From the NCBI RefSeq assembly GCF_001294465.1, contig NZ_LGAA01000003.1, forward strand, positions 62,001 through 126,000: a DNA stretch of 64,000 nucleotides, read 5' to 3'. This document shows, in pieces, positions 54,730 to 64,000 of the stretch. The notes under the pieces are model-generated. The model saw only the letters and a list, made by a program, of their open reading frames with translations. It was not told the origin of the DNA and did not search any database. Source of the DNA: Moellerella wisconsensis ATCC 35017. GTDB taxonomy: Bacteria; Pseudomonadota; Gammaproteobacteria; Enterobacterales; Enterobacteriaceae. The translations under genes were made by a program, and so were the position numbers. The stretch's first letter is position 1. Each line of letters starts with the position of its first letter.

Positions 54730-57624
54730 ATGGAAAAAAAACCTGATAATCAGATCGTCGAGCCTTCGCTCGATAAAACTTATAATCCAGCGGAAATAGA
54801 ACAGTCGCTGTATAGCCACTGGGAAAAAAGCGGTTATTTTAAGCCCAACGGTGATACTAGCCGTGACAGCTTTTGTATCGTGATCCCGCCACCGAATGTG
54901 ACCGGTAGCCTGCACATGGGCCATGCGTTCCAGCAGACTATCATGGACACCATGATCCGTTATCAGCGTATGCAGGGTAAAAATACCTTATGGCAAAGCG
55001 GTACGGATCACGCGGGTATCGCCACTCAAATGGTGGTTGAGCGTAAAATCGCTGCGGAAGAAAACAAAACACGCCATGATTATGGCCGTGATGCATTTAT
55101 CGATAAAATCTGGCAGTGGAAAGCTGAATCTGGTGGGACAATTTCGCAACAAATGCGTCGTCTCGGGGATTCTGTCGATTGGGATCGCGAACGCTTTACC
55201 ATGGATGAAGGTTTATCCAAAGCGGTTAAAGAAGCCTTTGTGCGTCTGTATAAAGAAGATTTAATTTATCGTGGTAAACGTCTGGTTAACTGGGATCCTA
55301 AATTGCACACCGCGATTTCTGATCTTGAAGTTGAAAACCGCGATGTTAAAGGTTCTATCTGGCACTTACGTTATCCATTAGCCGATGGCGCAAAAACCGC
55401 CGAAGGGCTGGATTATTTAGTGGTGGCAACTACCCGTCCAGAAACCATGTTAGGAGATACCGGTGTTGCAGTTAACCCGGAAGATCCGCGCTATAAAGAT
55501 TTAATTGGTAAAGAAATTATTCTGCCAATTATCCAGCGCCGCATTCCTATCATTGCCGATGAGCATGCCGACATGGAAAAAGGCACCGGTTGTGTGAAAA
55601 TCACCCCGGCCCATGACTTTAATGACTATGAAGTCGGTAAACGCCATCGCTTGCCTATGATCAATATTTTGGATTTTGACGGTAATATCCGTACAGAAGC
55701 CGAAATTTTTGATACTAACGGTGAAGCGACGACTGTTTATAGCACTGAAATCCCTCAAGCTTATCAAGGCATGGAACGTTTTGCCGCCCGTAAAGCGGTT
55801 GTCGCAGAGTTTGATGCGTTAGGTCTGTTAGAAGAGATCAAACCGCATGATCTGACTATTCCTTATGGCGACCGTGGCGGCGTAGTGATCGAGCCGATGC
55901 TGACTGACCAATGGTATGTTCGCACTGCGCCGCTGGCGAAAGATGCGATTAAAGCCGTGGAAGATGGGCGTATTCAGTTTGCCCCTAAACAGTATGAAAA
56001 CATGTATTTCTCATGGATGCGTGATATTCAAGACTGGTGTATTTCTCGTCAATTATGGTGGGGCCATCGTATTCCTGCCTGGTATGACGATAATGGCAAT
56101 GTGTATGTTGGCCGAGATGAAGCTGAAGTTCGTCGTGAAAATAATCTCAGTGACGAGATAAGCTTACGCCAAGACGATGATGTGCTGGATACCTGGTTCT
56201 CTTCCGGCCTGTGGACCTTCTCAACTTTAGGTTGGCCAGACAATACTGAAGCACTAAAAACCTTCCATCCAACGGATGTGTTGGTCAGTGGCTTCGATAT
56301 TATTTTCTTCTGGATAGCCCGCATGATCATGCTGACCATGCACTTCATCAAAGATGAAGATGGACAGCCGCAAGTTCCCTTTAAAACAGTGTATATGACC
56401 GGGTTGATCCGTGATGATGAAGGCCAGAAAATGTCTAAATCTAAGGGTAACGTGATTGACCCGTTAGATATGATTGATGGTATTTCGTTAGAAAAACTGT
56501 TGGAAAAACGCACCGGCAATATGATGCAGCCGCAATTGGCAGAGAAAATTGCTAAACGTACGGCCAAAGAGTATCCAGAAGGGATCGAAGCCCATGGTAC
56601 CGATGCATTGCGCTTTACTTTAGCCGCGTTAGCCTCAACGGGTCGTGATATCAACTGGGATATGAAACGTCTTTCAGGTTACCGTAACTTCTGTAATAAG
56701 TTATGGAATGCTAGCCGTTTCGTGTTGATGAATACTGAAAATCAGGATTGCGGTCAACAAGGCGGCGAGATGAGTTTCTCATTAGCTGATCGCTGGATCA
56801 TGGCTGAATTCAACCAAACGGTGAAAGATTATCGTGAGGCGTTAGATACCTATCGCTTTGATATCGCTGCCGGTATTTTGTATGAATTCACTTGGAACCA
56901 ATTCTGTGACTGGTATTTAGAGCTGTCTAAACCGGCAGTACACAAAGGCAATGAAGCTCAAGTCCGTGCGGCTCGCTTTACATTGATCGAAGTATTGGAA
57001 GGCTTGCTGCGTTTAGCGCACCCAATCATTCCATTTATTACCGAAACTATTTGGCAGCGGGTCAAAGTTGTGAAAGGTATTGCAGCCGATACCATCATGT
57101 TGCAGCCTTTCCCTGAGTTCGATAGCCAAAAAGCGGATCAACTGGCGCTGAACGATCTGGAATGGATTAAAGAAGCGATTATTGCAGTACGTAATATTCG
57201 TGCTGAAATGAATATTTCCCCGGGTAAACCTTTAGAAGTGATGCTGCGTGGCGCCTCTGCGGATGCACAACGTCGGGTTGAAGAGAACCAGAACTTTATT
57301 AAAGCCATGGCGCGTTTATCGTCAGTCTCTATTCTGGCTGCCGGTGAAACCGCGCCTATTTCGGTGACTAAATTGATCAATGGGGCAGAAATTTTGATCC
57401 CAATGGCCGGTTTAGTTGATAAAGAAGCCGAGCTGGCGCGTTTGGATAAAGAGCTGGAAAAAGTAGAAAAAGAGATCGTTTCTATCGAAGCTAAGCTGGC
57501 GAATGAGGGCTTTGTTAGCCGTGCGCCTGCTGCAGTTGTCGAGAAAGAACGTGCTCGTTTAGATGATAACTATCAAGCAAAAGAGAAATTAGTGGCGCAG
57601 AAGCAAACTATCGCTTCGCTCTAA
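54730..57624 (+). CDS. valS: Valyl-tRNA synthetase
   Basis: A 964-residue class Ia synthetase. HIGH motif as [14 protein letters not shown] near residue 50, KMSKS as [14 protein letters not shown] near residue 560, the editing domain between them, and a C-terminal coiled coil ([19 protein letters not shown]). Slightly longer than E. coli ValS (951). ATG start 13 bases after holC. Confidence 0.98.
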   Translation: MEKKPDNQIVEPSLDKTYNPAEIEQSLYSHWEKSGYFKPNGDTSRDSFCIVIPPPNVTGSLHMGHAFQQTIMDTMIRYQRMQGKNTLWQSGTDHAGIATQMVVERKIAAEENKTRHDYGRDAFIDKIWQWKAESGGTISQQMRRLGDSVDWDRERFTMDEGLSKAVKEAFVRLYKEDLIYRGKRLVNWDPKLHTAISDLEVENRDVKGSIWHLRYPLADGAKTAEGLDYLVVATTRPETMLGDTGVAVNPEDPRYKDLIGKEIILPIIQRRIPIIADEHADMEKGTGCVKITPAHDFNDYEVGKRHRLPMINILDFDGNIRTEAEIFDTNGEATTVYSTEIPQAYQGMERFAARKAVVAEFDALGLLEEIKPHDLTIPYGDRGGVVIEPMLTDQWYVRTAPLAKDAIKAVEDGRIQFAPKQYENMYFSWMRDIQDWCISRQLWWGHRIPAWYDDNGNVYVGRDEAEVRRENNLSDEISLRQDDDVLDTWFSSGLWTFSTLGWPDNTEALKTFHPTDVLVSGFDIIFFWIARMIMLTMHFIKDEDGQPQVPFKTVYMTGLIRDDEGQKMSKSKGNVIDPLDMIDGISLEKLLEKRTGNMMQPQLAEKIAKRTAKEYPEGIEAHGTDALRFTLAALASTGRDINWDMKRLSGYRNFCNKLWNASRFVLMNTENQDCGQQGGEMSFSLADRWIMAEFNQTVKDYREALDTYRFDIAAGILYEFTWNQFCDWYLELSKPAVHKGNEAQVRAARFTLIEVLEGLLRLAHPIIPFITETIWQRVKVVKGIAADTIMLQPFPEFDSQKADQLALNDLEWIKEAIIAVRNIRAEMNISPGKPLEVMLRGASADAQRRVEENQNFIKAMARLSSVSILAAGETAPISVTKLINGAEILIPMAGLVDKEAELARLDKELEKVEKEIVSIEAKLANEGFVSRAPAAVVEKERARLDDNYQAKEKLVAQKQTIASL

Positions 57625-57715
57625 TTTTTAAAATATTTAGCCTTAGTAAGCTAAGCTTAGTAGATAAGCAGACAAGTAGATAAGGAACGTTTAAGCGCAC
57701 TCTATCTATCCAATC

Positions 57716-57758
57716 AGCCCGTTTAGCCGTCGATGATTGACGCTAGACGGGCTTTTTT
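57716..57758 (+). terminator. Terminator of the holC-valS operon
   Basis: AGCCCGT and ACGGGCT with internal GTC/GAC pairing form a stem ending in TTTTTT, about 90 bases past the valS stop. A Rho-independent terminator on the + strand. Confidence 0.85.
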
Positions 57759-57939
57759 CGCTTTGAATCTAATTAAATTATCATCGCAGCTACAAAACTG
57801 GTAAAAAATCGGCTAATTTAATCCTAAGTTAGGCTGCCAAGCTAATCCGATAAGCCAAGCAGACAAACTATTTCACCAGAATAGGTTCGATAGCCTATTT
57901 AGTATCAATAAAATATAATAATAGATAGAGCATAAAATC

Positions 57940-58488
57940 ATGCCAACTCATAACATCACATTAAGTCATAACAGCACATCAACTAACAACAACTCCCCCT
58001 GCCCCGATTATCATCTCCGCCTAATCCAACCGGCAGATAACCCCGCGATTGCTCGAGTGATCCGCGCAGTTTCAGCTGAACATGGGCTGACTGCCGACAA
58101 AGGTTTTGCTGTCGCCGACCCGATCCTCGACAGCTTATATAGCGTGTATAGCCAACCGCGCAGCGCCTATTGGGTGGTCGAAGTCGCGGGCGAGATTGTC
58201 GGTGGCGGCGGGATTTCTCCATTAGCGGGGGGCGATAAATATACCTGTGAATTACAAAAAATATATTTATCGTCGGTATTAAGAGGCCAAGGCGTCGCCA
58301 AAAAAATTGTGCTGATGTCGCTTGAGTTCGCTCGCCAACAAGGATATAAGCGTTGCTATTTAGAGACCACAGCGCAACTACAAGCAGCGATTAAGCTGTA
58401 TGAAAAACTCGGTTTTGAAACCATTGATGCGCCATTAGGCAATACCGGGCACGGGGATTGTGAAATCAGAATGCTAAAAACTTGGTAG
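57940..58488 (+). CDS. yjgM: GNAT-family N-acetyltransferase, YjgM-like
   Basis: A 182-residue GNAT enzyme that closely follows E. coli YjgM ([20 protein letters not shown], then KGFAVADP and [12 protein letters not shown]). The acetyl-CoA-binding motif A reads [14 protein letters not shown] near residue 115, and YEKLGFE marks motif B. The gene lies between valS and rraB, as in E. coli (yjgN missing here). The first about 20 residues (low-complexity N, S, H, T) do not match E. coli YjgM and may be an extension or an upstream mis-start. Substrate unknown. Confidence 0.88.
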   Translation: MPTHNITLSHNSTSTNNNSPCPDYHLRLIQPADNPAIARVIRAVSAEHGLTADKGFAVADPILDSLYSVYSQPRSAYWVVEVAGEIVGGGGISPLAGGDKYTCELQKIYLSSVLRGQGVAKKIVLMSLEFARQQGYKRCYLETTAQLQAAIKLYEKLGFETIDAPLGNTGHGDCEIRMLKTW

Positions 58489-58519
58489 CAGGAGCTTGGC
58501 TAAATAATTTGGCGTGAAA

Positions 58520-58551
58520 ACCAGAATAGCCGAGGCAATGGCTATTCTGGT
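58520..58551 (-). terminator. Terminator downstream of rraB
   Basis: ACCAGAATAGCC (58520-58531) and GGCTATTCTGGT (58540-58551) form a perfect 12-bp stem, followed on the minus strand by TTTTC. It separates the convergent rraB and yjgM genes. Confidence 0.8.
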
Positions 58552-58569
58552 CATTAACCGGCGACTCAA

Positions 58570-58992
58570 TTAATGAATGCTGGTCTGCGGTGCTTCATCA
58601 GGCTGTTGATCATCTTCTTCGTCATCATATTCGGCGTCAGGATCTTCAAAATAGGTTCCCCAACCGTCGTAGTTAACTGACATTTTTTCAGCTAATGCCA
58701 TTAATTGGCTGACTTGTGCGTCAATCAGTTCGGCATTTAATGCGCATTCGCTGATCACGTCGCAACACATTAATTTGCTGCCGTCTTCAACTTCAAGCTC
58801 TTCCGCATCAGACACTTCGTAGCCCAGTTTAAAGGCTTCGACCGCTGCTTTTTCTAATAATTCAAAATTGTCCGCAGAGAAATGATGCTCTATAGCGTAC
58901 AGTGCATCAGGATCGCTACCATCTTCGAGTAATTCTTCGATAATTAGACGTGTTTCTTCGTATTGAGCATCGAACTCAGCTTTATCAACCAT
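58570..58992 (-). CDS. rraB: Ribonuclease E inhibitor RraB
   Basis: A 140-residue acidic protein of the RraB family, which binds RNase E and modulates mRNA decay. The recognisable parts are [30 protein letters not shown] and the acidic C-terminal tail [15 protein letters not shown]. Start ATG at 58992 with GAGGGA upstream; a longer upstream frame at 59043 is rejected for lack of homology. Synteny (rraB next to argI) matches E. coli. Confidence 0.95.
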   Translation of the reverse strand: MVDKAEFDAQYEETRLIIEELLEDGSDPDALYAIEHHFSADNFELLEKAAVEAFKLGYEVSDAEELEVEDGSKLMCCDVISECALNAELIDAQVSQLMALAEKMSVNYDGWGTYFEDPDAEYDDEEDDQQPDEAPQTSIH

Positions 58993-59096
58993 GTTACATC
59001 CCTCAGATTTATCAATCGCGTTGCCGCATTCTCCCACAGCCATGCAGGTAGAACCATAGCTATGATTAACAATTTATTTGACTAATAGGTTGATTT

Positions 59097-59110
59097 TGAA
59101 TTTTTATGCA
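59097..59110. promoter_or_regulatory. ARG box (ArgR operator) upstream of argI
   Basis: TGAATTTTTATGCA matches the ArgR half-palindrome consensus TGAAT-N4-ATTCA with one change. A weaker box may follow around 59116-59133. It lies about 55 bases before the argI start, so arginine repression is likely. Confidence 0.65.
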
Positions 59111-59163
59111 GATAAATTAAATATTAAATCAAATTTTAAATAAAATAAAACCTGGGGTATCTT

Positions 59164-60180
59164 ATGAATCCTTTCTATCAAAGGCACTTTTTACGCTTGT
59201 TAGATTTCACACCGAGTGAGCTGCAATTGCTGCTTAAACTCGCCGCTTGGCTAAAAGCAGAAAAAAAAGCCGGCACAGAAAAACCTTTGCTAACCGGCAA
59301 AAATATTGCCTTAATTTTTGAGAAAGATTCAACCCGTACTCGCTGTGCGTTTGAAGTCGGGGCATTTGATCAAGGTGCACGAGTGACCTATCTCGGTTCG
59401 GCAGGCAGTCAAATTGGGCATAAAGAATCGATTAAAGATTCCGCCCGCGTGCTGGGCAGAATGTATGACGGTATTCAGTATCGAGGTTATGCACAATCCA
59501 CCGTTGAAACGCTAGCAAAAACATCGGGCGTACCGGTATGGAATGGATTAACCGATGAGTTCCATCCCACACAGTTATTGGCTGATCTACTCACTATTCA
59601 AGAGCATCAACCGCACAAAGCGTTATCCGAGATTAAATTTGCTTATCTGGGGGATGCACGCAATAACATGGGGAATACGATGCTGGAAGCTGCCGCACTG
59701 ACCGGCATGGAAGTGCGTCTAGTGGCACCAAAGTGCTGTTGGCCAGAGGAACAACTGGTCGCCGAATGTCGTGAGGCAGCTAAACATACCGGCGGTAATA
59801 TTATTCTCACTGAGGATGTAGCCGAGGGGGTGAAAGGCGTCGATTTTCTGTATACCGATGTTTGGGTCTCGATGGGAGAGCCTAAAGAAGTGTGGGAGCA
59901 ACGTGTTCCGCTGCTAAAACCGTATCAGGTGAATATGGAAGTGATTAAATTAACCGAGAATCCGGCAGTTAAGTTTTTGCATTGTTTGCCCGCATTCCAT
60001 AATCAAGAAACCTTGGTAGGTGCCCAGCTGGCTGAGCAATTTGATTTATATGGCGGCGTAGAAGTTACCGAAGAAGTATTTGAATCGGCCTATAGCATTG
60101 TATTTGATGAAGCTGAAAACCGTTTACATACCATCAAAGCGGTGATGGTCGCCAGCCTAGCGGCTGAACTGCCGATTTAA
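59164..60180 (+). CDS. argI: Ornithine carbamoyltransferase
   Basis: A 338-residue enzyme making citrulline from ornithine and carbamoyl phosphate in arginine synthesis. Carbamoyl-phosphate loop STRTR (near residue 56), HPTQ and the ornithine-binding HCLPAFH are present, in the order typical of OTCase. The location after rraB and near pyrBI matches E. coli argI (and argF homologues), with an ARG box upstream. Confidence 0.97.
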   Translation: MNPFYQRHFLRLLDFTPSELQLLLKLAAWLKAEKKAGTEKPLLTGKNIALIFEKDSTRTRCAFEVGAFDQGARVTYLGSAGSQIGHKESIKDSARVLGRMYDGIQYRGYAQSTVETLAKTSGVPVWNGLTDEFHPTQLLADLLTIQEHQPHKALSEIKFAYLGDARNNMGNTMLEAAALTGMEVRLVAPKCCWPEEQLVAECREAAKHTGGNIILTEDVAEGVKGVDFLYTDVWVSMGEPKEVWEQRVPLLKPYQVNMEVIKLTENPAVKFLHCLPAFHNQETLVGAQLAEQFDLYGGVEVTEEVFESAYSIVFDEAENRLHTIKAVMVASLAAELPI

Positions 60181-60442
60181 TCAATCTACTGTTTATCCTG
60201 TGCAGCTTGTCGTTTGTAGCTTGGTCAGTGAGTTTACCGATAAATTTGCTCGCAAAGCTGCGTATTTGGCGATGAGCTCATTTGTCATTTGTCGATAGAT
60301 ATCAGCTAAGCTAAATATTAGGGGCCAGCGACTAAATACTAAGTGCTAAAAGTCAGCAATTATTTTCGCTGTTCGGCATAAGCAAACGCTTGCTCTGATA
60401 TTAGACAGGCGTATAATGCCCCACAATTTGGCGGGAGAAAAC

Positions 60443-60634
60443 ATGATATTTGCACTGAGTAAACAATTTGCAAACTTGATTTCTGCGCTACCGTTTGGTA
60501 GCTCAGAGCCTCTGTTTTTTCTCGTATTTCTATTTAAAAGCCCCTCAATGAGGGGCTTTTTTTTGGCTCTTCACCGCCTACCCCATTCTTATCTATCGGA
60601 GAACAACGATGCCAAATCCTTTATATCAGCGTGA
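60443..60634 (+). CDS. pyrL: pyrBI operon leader peptide PyrL
   Basis: A 63-codon leader starting ATG at 60443 behind GGGAG. It reads [20 protein letters not shown] and runs through a U-rich stretch coding for PLFFLVFLF, then through the attenuator hairpin (60536-60564), and stops at 60634, 26 bases inside pyrB. This is the known logic of pyrBI control: when UTP is scarce RNA polymerase pauses in the U-rich tract, the ribosome catches up and blocks the terminator. The peptide is longer than E. coli PyrL (44 residues). Confidence 0.85.
   Translation: MIFALSKQFANLISALPFGSSEPLFFLVFLFKSPSMRGFFLALHRLPHSYLSENNDAKSFISA
60536..60564 (+). terminator. pyrBI attenuator terminator
   Basis: AAAAGCCCCTCA and TGAGGGGCTTTT form a strong stem with eight T at its end, 45 bases before pyrB and inside the leader peptide gene. 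It is the UTP-sensitive attenuator. Confidence 0.93.
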
Positions 60635-61544
60635 TATCATCTCAATTAACGATCTCGACCGTAAAGATCTCGAACGGGTTTTAGAGGTTGCGGCCTCTTT
60701 AAAGCAGCATCCGCAGCCTGAGTTACTCAAATATAAAGTGATCGCCAGTTGTTTTTTTGAGGCCTCAACGCGAACCCGACTGTCTTTTGAGACCTCCATT
60801 CACCGTTTAGGTGCCTCGGTAGTTGGTTTTTCTGATAGCAACAATACCTCGCTAGGCAAAAAAGGTGAGACGCTGGCAGATACCATTTCGGTGATCAGTC
60901 AGTATGTGGATGCGATAGTTATGCGTCACCCTCAAGAAGGCGCCGCACGCTTAGCCAGTCAGTTCTCTGGCAATATTCCGATTATTAATGCCGGTGATGG
61001 CTCAAATCAGCACCCTTCTCAGACACTGCTGGATTTATTTACGATTAAAGAAACCCAAGGCCGACTAGACAACTTGCAAATCGCGATGGTCGGTGATTTA
61101 AAATATGGCCGTACGGTACACTCTTTAACCCAAGCATTGTCTAAATTTAGCGGTAATCATTTCTATTTTATCGCTCCTGAAGCTTTGGCGATGCCGGATC
61201 ATATTCTGCGTATTCTGGACGAAACGGGCGCGACCTATAGCCTGCATAATAATATTGATCAGGTATTACCGGAGCTGGATATTCTGTATATGACTCGAGT
61301 TCAAAAAGAGCGCCTTGACCCGTCAGAATATGCCAATGTGAAAGCTCAATTTGTATTACGGGCGGCTGATCTCGACGTTGCTAAACCCAACCTAAAAGTT
61401 TTGCATCCCCTACCTCGCATCGATGAAATTGCAGTTGATGTAGATAGCACCCCATATGCCTACTATTTTCAACAAGCGGGTAATGGCATCTACGCCAGAC
61501 AAGCCTTATTGGCATTAGTGTTAACTGAAGAAGTCACATTTTAA
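60609..61544 (+). CDS. pyrB: Aspartate carbamoyltransferase catalytic subunit
   Basis: A 311-residue ATCase catalytic chain ([11 protein letters not shown] carbamoyl-phosphate loop, [17 protein letters not shown] motif), catalysing the first committed step of pyrimidine synthesis. ATG behind GGAG. It is followed 10 bases later by pyrI for the regulatory chain and preceded by the pyrL attenuator. Confidence 0.98.
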   Translation: MPNPLYQRDIISINDLDRKDLERVLEVAASLKQHPQPELLKYKVIASCFFEASTRTRLSFETSIHRLGASVVGFSDSNNTSLGKKGETLADTISVISQYVDAIVMRHPQEGAARLASQFSGNIPIINAGDGSNQHPSQTLLDLFTIKETQGRLDNLQIAMVGDLKYGRTVHSLTQALSKFSGNHFYFIAPEALAMPDHILRILDETGATYSLHNNIDQVLPELDILYMTRVQKERLDPSEYANVKAQFVLRAADLDVAKPNLKVLHPLPRIDEIAVDVDSTPYAYYFQQAGNGIYARQALLALVLTEEVTF

Positions 61545-61554
61545 GGAGAACATC

Positions 61555-62022
61555 ATGACACACGATCATAAATTACAAGTAGAAGCCATTAGTTGTGGAA
61601 CCGTGATCGACCATATTCCAGCCATGGTGGGGTTTAAATTGCTCTCTTTATTTAAGCTGACTGAAACTGACCAACGCATCACTATTGGGCTTAATCTGCC
61701 ATCGAATAATTTGGGCAAAAAAGATCTGATTAAAATTGAGAATACATTTTTAACCCCAGAACAAGCGAATCAATTGGCGATGTATGCGCCCAGTGCAACC
61801 GTGAATCGTATCGAGAATTACCAAGTGGTTGAAAAACTGGAGCTCAATTTACCAGAACAAATTGATGGCGTATTGGTGTGTCCAAACAGTAACTGTATTA
61901 GCCATAATGAGCCGGTATCAAGCCGCTTTAAGGTGAAAAAAATGGCTGATGAGGTGGTATTAACCTGCCAATTCTGTGAAAAAGAGTTTGATCGCCATGC
62001 GGTAATTAATCATCGTCCTTAA
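61555..62022 (+). CDS. pyrI: Aspartate carbamoyltransferase regulatory subunit
   Basis: A 155-residue PyrI chain. The N-terminal nucleotide-binding domain ([15 protein letters not shown]) binds CTP or ATP. The four zinc-binding cysteines are visible in CPNSNC and CQFC near the C-terminus, which contact PyrB. It follows pyrB in the operon. Confidence 0.97.
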   Translation: MTHDHKLQVEAISCGTVIDHIPAMVGFKLLSLFKLTETDQRITIGLNLPSNNLGKKDLIKIENTFLTPEQANQLAMYAPSATVNRIENYQVVEKLELNLPEQIDGVLVCPNSNCISHNEPVSSRFKVKKMADEVVLTCQFCEKEFDRHAVINHRP

Positions 62023-62138
62023 GCCATGCTCGGGGTGTTTTCAGTATATACTGTAGCGCAGTCTACTCAGAAATTGCGCTAAGATGGGTAGATAATTATT
62101 ATTGGGTTTGTCCCTTCTATCGACGCAAAGGAGCCGTT

Positions 62139-62522
62139 ATGTCATACGAAATTAGCACTGAAAATGCCCCAGCCGCGATTGGACCTTATGTTCAGGGTGT
62201 TGATCTTGGTAGCATGGTTATCACTTCAGGCCAGATCCCTGTTGATCCTAAAACCGGTGATGTACCTGAAGACATCGCTGCACAAACTCGTCAATCATTA
62301 GCGAATGTTAAAGCTATCTTGATTAAAGCGGGTTTGGATGTAGGGAATATTGTCAAAACTACAGTTTTTGTTAAAGATTTAAACGATTTTGCGGTGGTAA
62401 ATGCCACTTATGAAGCGTTTTTCAAACAGCATGATGCCGCGTATCCGGCACGTTCTTGTGTGGAAGTGGCGCGTTTGCCGAAAGACGTAAAAATAGAAAT
62501 CGAAGCCATCGCAATACGTTAA
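62139..62522 (+). CDS. ridA: Reactive intermediate/imine deaminase RidA
   Basis: A 127-residue RidA protein (MSYEISTENAPAAIGPYVQG, then NVKAILIKAGLDVGNIVKTT, PARSCVEVARLPKDVKIEIEAIA), with the active-site Arg in PARSC. It hydrolyses enamines and imines from pyridoxal-phosphate enzymes such as threonine dehydratase. It follows pyrI as in E. coli and is ended by a hairpin terminator. Confidence 0.97.
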   Translation: MSYEISTENAPAAIGPYVQGVDLGSMVITSGQIPVDPKTGDVPEDIAAQTRQSLANVKAILIKAGLDVGNIVKTTVFVKDLNDFAVVNATYEAFFKQHDAAYPARSCVEVARLPKDVKIEIEAIAIR

Positions 62523-62575
62523 TCATTTAGCGGCACGCAAGATTAATCGAATATAAAATAATCAAATATACAAAT

Positions 62576-62612
62576 AAAGGCAGCGGCTAAAAAATAGCTA
62601 CTGCCTTTTTTA
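62576..62612 (+). terminator. Terminator downstream of ridA
   Basis: AAAGGCAG (62576-62583) and CTGCCTTT (62601-62608) form the main stem with inner GCTA/TAGC pairing, followed by TTTT. Rho-independent. Confidence 0.85.
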
Positions 62613-62875
62613 TTCTATCTGTCGTTTTTTAATCCGCGGGCCATTAATATTTCTCTTTCCCATATCTACATAGCTGATTAACGCTGGCCGTTTAATCATA
62701 TCGCTCTTTTTTACAGTTAACTTATCGAGTTCACTGCTTACTAATATAGCCCGCGCATAGCACATATTAATCCGCCTCAAAATTGACTCTATTTGAGCCG
62801 GGATTCTATACGCATAATGCTAAAAAATTATTATTTTCTGTCGTTGTTTGATTCTTAGAACAATTATTTTTTTCT

Positions 62876-62889
62876 TTGTTTTAGATCAA
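62876..62889. promoter_or_regulatory. FNR-like box upstream of nrdD
   Basis: TTGTTTTAGATCAA differs by one base from TTGAT-N4-ATCAA. It lies 182 bases before the nrdD start, consistent with anaerobic activation known for nrdD. Confidence 0.6.
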
Positions 62890-62917
62890 CTTTGCTGTAG
62901 CTAAATAAGAGAAAAAT

Positions 62918-62966
62918 ACCACATATTGTGTTTAAATACGCAAACAAAGCACAACATATAGTATTT
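62918..62966. promoter_or_regulatory. Pair of NrdR boxes upstream of nrdD
   Basis: ACCACATATTGTGTTT (62918-62933) and ACAACATATAGTATTT (62951-62966) resemble the NrdR consensus ACACWATATRKNGTT. They are 33 bases apart, about three helical turns, the usual spacing for NrdR repression of ribonucleotide reductase genes. No other gene was seen in 62613-63057. Confidence 0.7.
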
Positions 62967-63057
62967 ATGCACAATTTTATCCACAGCATTGTTATCCGCC
63001 CCTTTATCTTTGTGGGGCATTATTATGCTGTGGATAACTATTCAAGGAGTCTTTACA

Positions 63058-64000
63058 GTGAAAACGGTTGTGATCAAAAGAGATGGTTGTCAGGTTTATT
63101 TCGATACACCTCGTATTCAAGAGGCCATCAAACGCGCGGCGATGGCTGCCAATATTGAGGATGACAGTTATTGCCTACAAGTGGCTAATTTGGTCGAGCA
63201 GCAACTGTGCAACCGTGATCAAGTTGATATCCGTGATATTCAAGATGCGGTCGAGAACCAATTAATGGCCGGCCCGTATAAAGATCTCGCCAGAACTTAT
63301 ATTGAGTATCGCCATGACCGCGATATTGAACGCGAAAAACGCAGTCAGTTAACCCATGAAATCCGTGGGTTAATTGAACAAAGTAATCTCTCTTTGCTCA
63401 ATGAGAATGCCAATAAAGACAGCAAAGTGATCCCGACACAACGAGATTTATTAGCCGGAATTGTGGCTAAACACTATGCTAAACAGCATATTTTACCGCG
63501 TGATATTGTTCAAGCACATGAACGTGGTGAAATCCACTATCATGATCTCGATTATTCGCCATTTTTCCCCATGTTTAACTGTATGTTAATTGATTTAAAA
63601 GACATGTTGACCAATGGGTTCAAAATGGGAAATGCAGAAATAGAACAACCAAAATCTATTTCAACCGCAACGGCGGTAACTGCACAAATCATTGCTCAGG
63701 TGGCCAGCCATATTTACGGCGGTACGACCATTAATCGAATTGATGAAATCTTAGCTCCTTTTGTAACTGCTAGCTATAACAAGCACTTAGCCATTGCTCA
63801 GCAGTGGAATATTGCAGACTGTGCGGCATATGCACAATCGCGAACCGAAAAAGAGTGTTACGATGCTTTTCAGTCGTTAGAGTACGAAGTAAACACTTTG
63901 CATACCGCTAATGGACAAACTCCATTTGTCACCTTTGGCTTTGGTCTGGGTACCTCCAAAGAAGCCCGTATGATCCAGCAAGCTATTCTCAAAAATCGAA
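63058..64000 (+). CDS. nrdD: Anaerobic ribonucleoside-triphosphate reductase NrdD (N-terminal part, cut by window edge)
   Basis: The frame opens at GTG (63058) behind AAGGAG and continues to the window end, 314 codons without a stop. The product matches class III reductase NrdD: an ATP-cone (KRDGCQVYFDTPRIQEAIKR), IEYRHDRDIEREKR, NENANKDSKVIPTQRDLLAG and NCMLIDLKDML. It makes deoxynucleotides without oxygen, using a glycyl radical installed by NrdG. The radical site and zinc centre are beyond the window. It is probably controlled by the FNR-like and NrdR sites upstream. Confidence 0.97.
   Translation, partial: MKTVVIKRDGCQVYFDTPRIQEAIKRAAMAANIEDDSYCLQVANLVEQQLCNRDQVDIRDIQDAVENQLMAGPYKDLARTYIEYRHDRDIEREKRSQLTHEIRGLIEQSNLSLLNENANKDSKVIPTQRDLLAGIVAKHYAKQHILPRDIVQAHERGEIHYHDLDYSPFFPMFNCMLIDLKDMLTNGFKMGNAEIEQPKSISTATAVTAQIIAQVASHIYGGTTINRIDEILAPFVTASYNKHLAIAQQWNIADCAAYAQSRTEKECYDAFQSLEYEVNTLHTANGQTPFVTFGFGLGTSKEARMIQQAILKNR

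Noticed and set aside
1-64000. CRISPR array, prophage or intact insertion sequence
   Set aside because: No regularly spaced repeats, phage structural genes or full transposase frames were seen; the only mobile signature is the truncated integrase.

Overview
The window looks like chromosome from a low-GC member of the Enterobacterales, most likely the Proteus/Providencia/Moellerella side (Morganellaceae). Two things support this. The right third (about 48-64 kb) keeps the enterobacterial gene order leuX, lptGF, pepA, holC, valS, yjgM, rraB, argI, pyrLBI, ridA, nrdD. The left part carries a type II choline-utilisation microcompartment locus, an MrpJ-like regulator and two chaperone-usher fimbrial operons, a combination familiar from Proteus. 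The species cannot be named from sequence reading alone.

Layout. 1-2.8 kb: a lactate-permease-type transporter cut by the window edge, a LysR regulator and a solitary napF. 3.0-4.7 kb: a consensus FNR class II promoter, then a ToxR/CadC-type membrane regulator overlapping a FidL-like membrane protein. 5.4-16.8 kb: a choline-degrading bacterial microcompartment operon with three near-identical hexamer shell proteins, acetylating aldehyde dehydrogenase, pentamer vertex protein, Fe-alcohol dehydrogenase, long-form choline TMA-lyase CutC, activase CutD, a tailed hexamer, a PduL phosphotransacylase, a poorly characterised protein and a two-gene SMR transporter. 17-21 kb: potABCD polyamine importer. 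21.6-27.4 kb: fimbrial operon 1, led by an MrpJ-like regulator. 28.8-36.5 kb: serine-transporter-like permease, catecholate-type siderophore ABC importer with a Fur-box-like site, a CinA/YfaY-like protein and a SymE-like toxin. 37-46 kb: kduD remnant, tandem repeat and fimbrial operon 2 (nine genes, Mrp-like layout). 47.1-47.9 kb: truncated P4-type integrase and a palindromic repeat beside tRNA-Leu(CAA), the usual edge of a leuX-integrated island. 48-64 kb: core housekeeping genes.

How it fits together. CutC, activated by CutD, splits choline to trimethylamine and acetaldehyde inside the shell. CutF and CutO dismutate the aldehyde to acetyl-CoA and ethanol, and the PduL enzyme converts acetyl-CoA to acetyl phosphate; acetate kinase would come from elsewhere. 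No dedicated choline importer and no regulator lie inside the operon. The FNR-type promoter and membrane regulator pair just upstream, and the SMR pair at the end, are the best local candidates for control and for amine transport. The anaerobic theme recurs with napF and with nrdD, which has FNR and NrdR sites. Long AT-rich gaps, a broken kduD, a truncated integrase and dispersed repeats mark 21-48 kb as accessory DNA.
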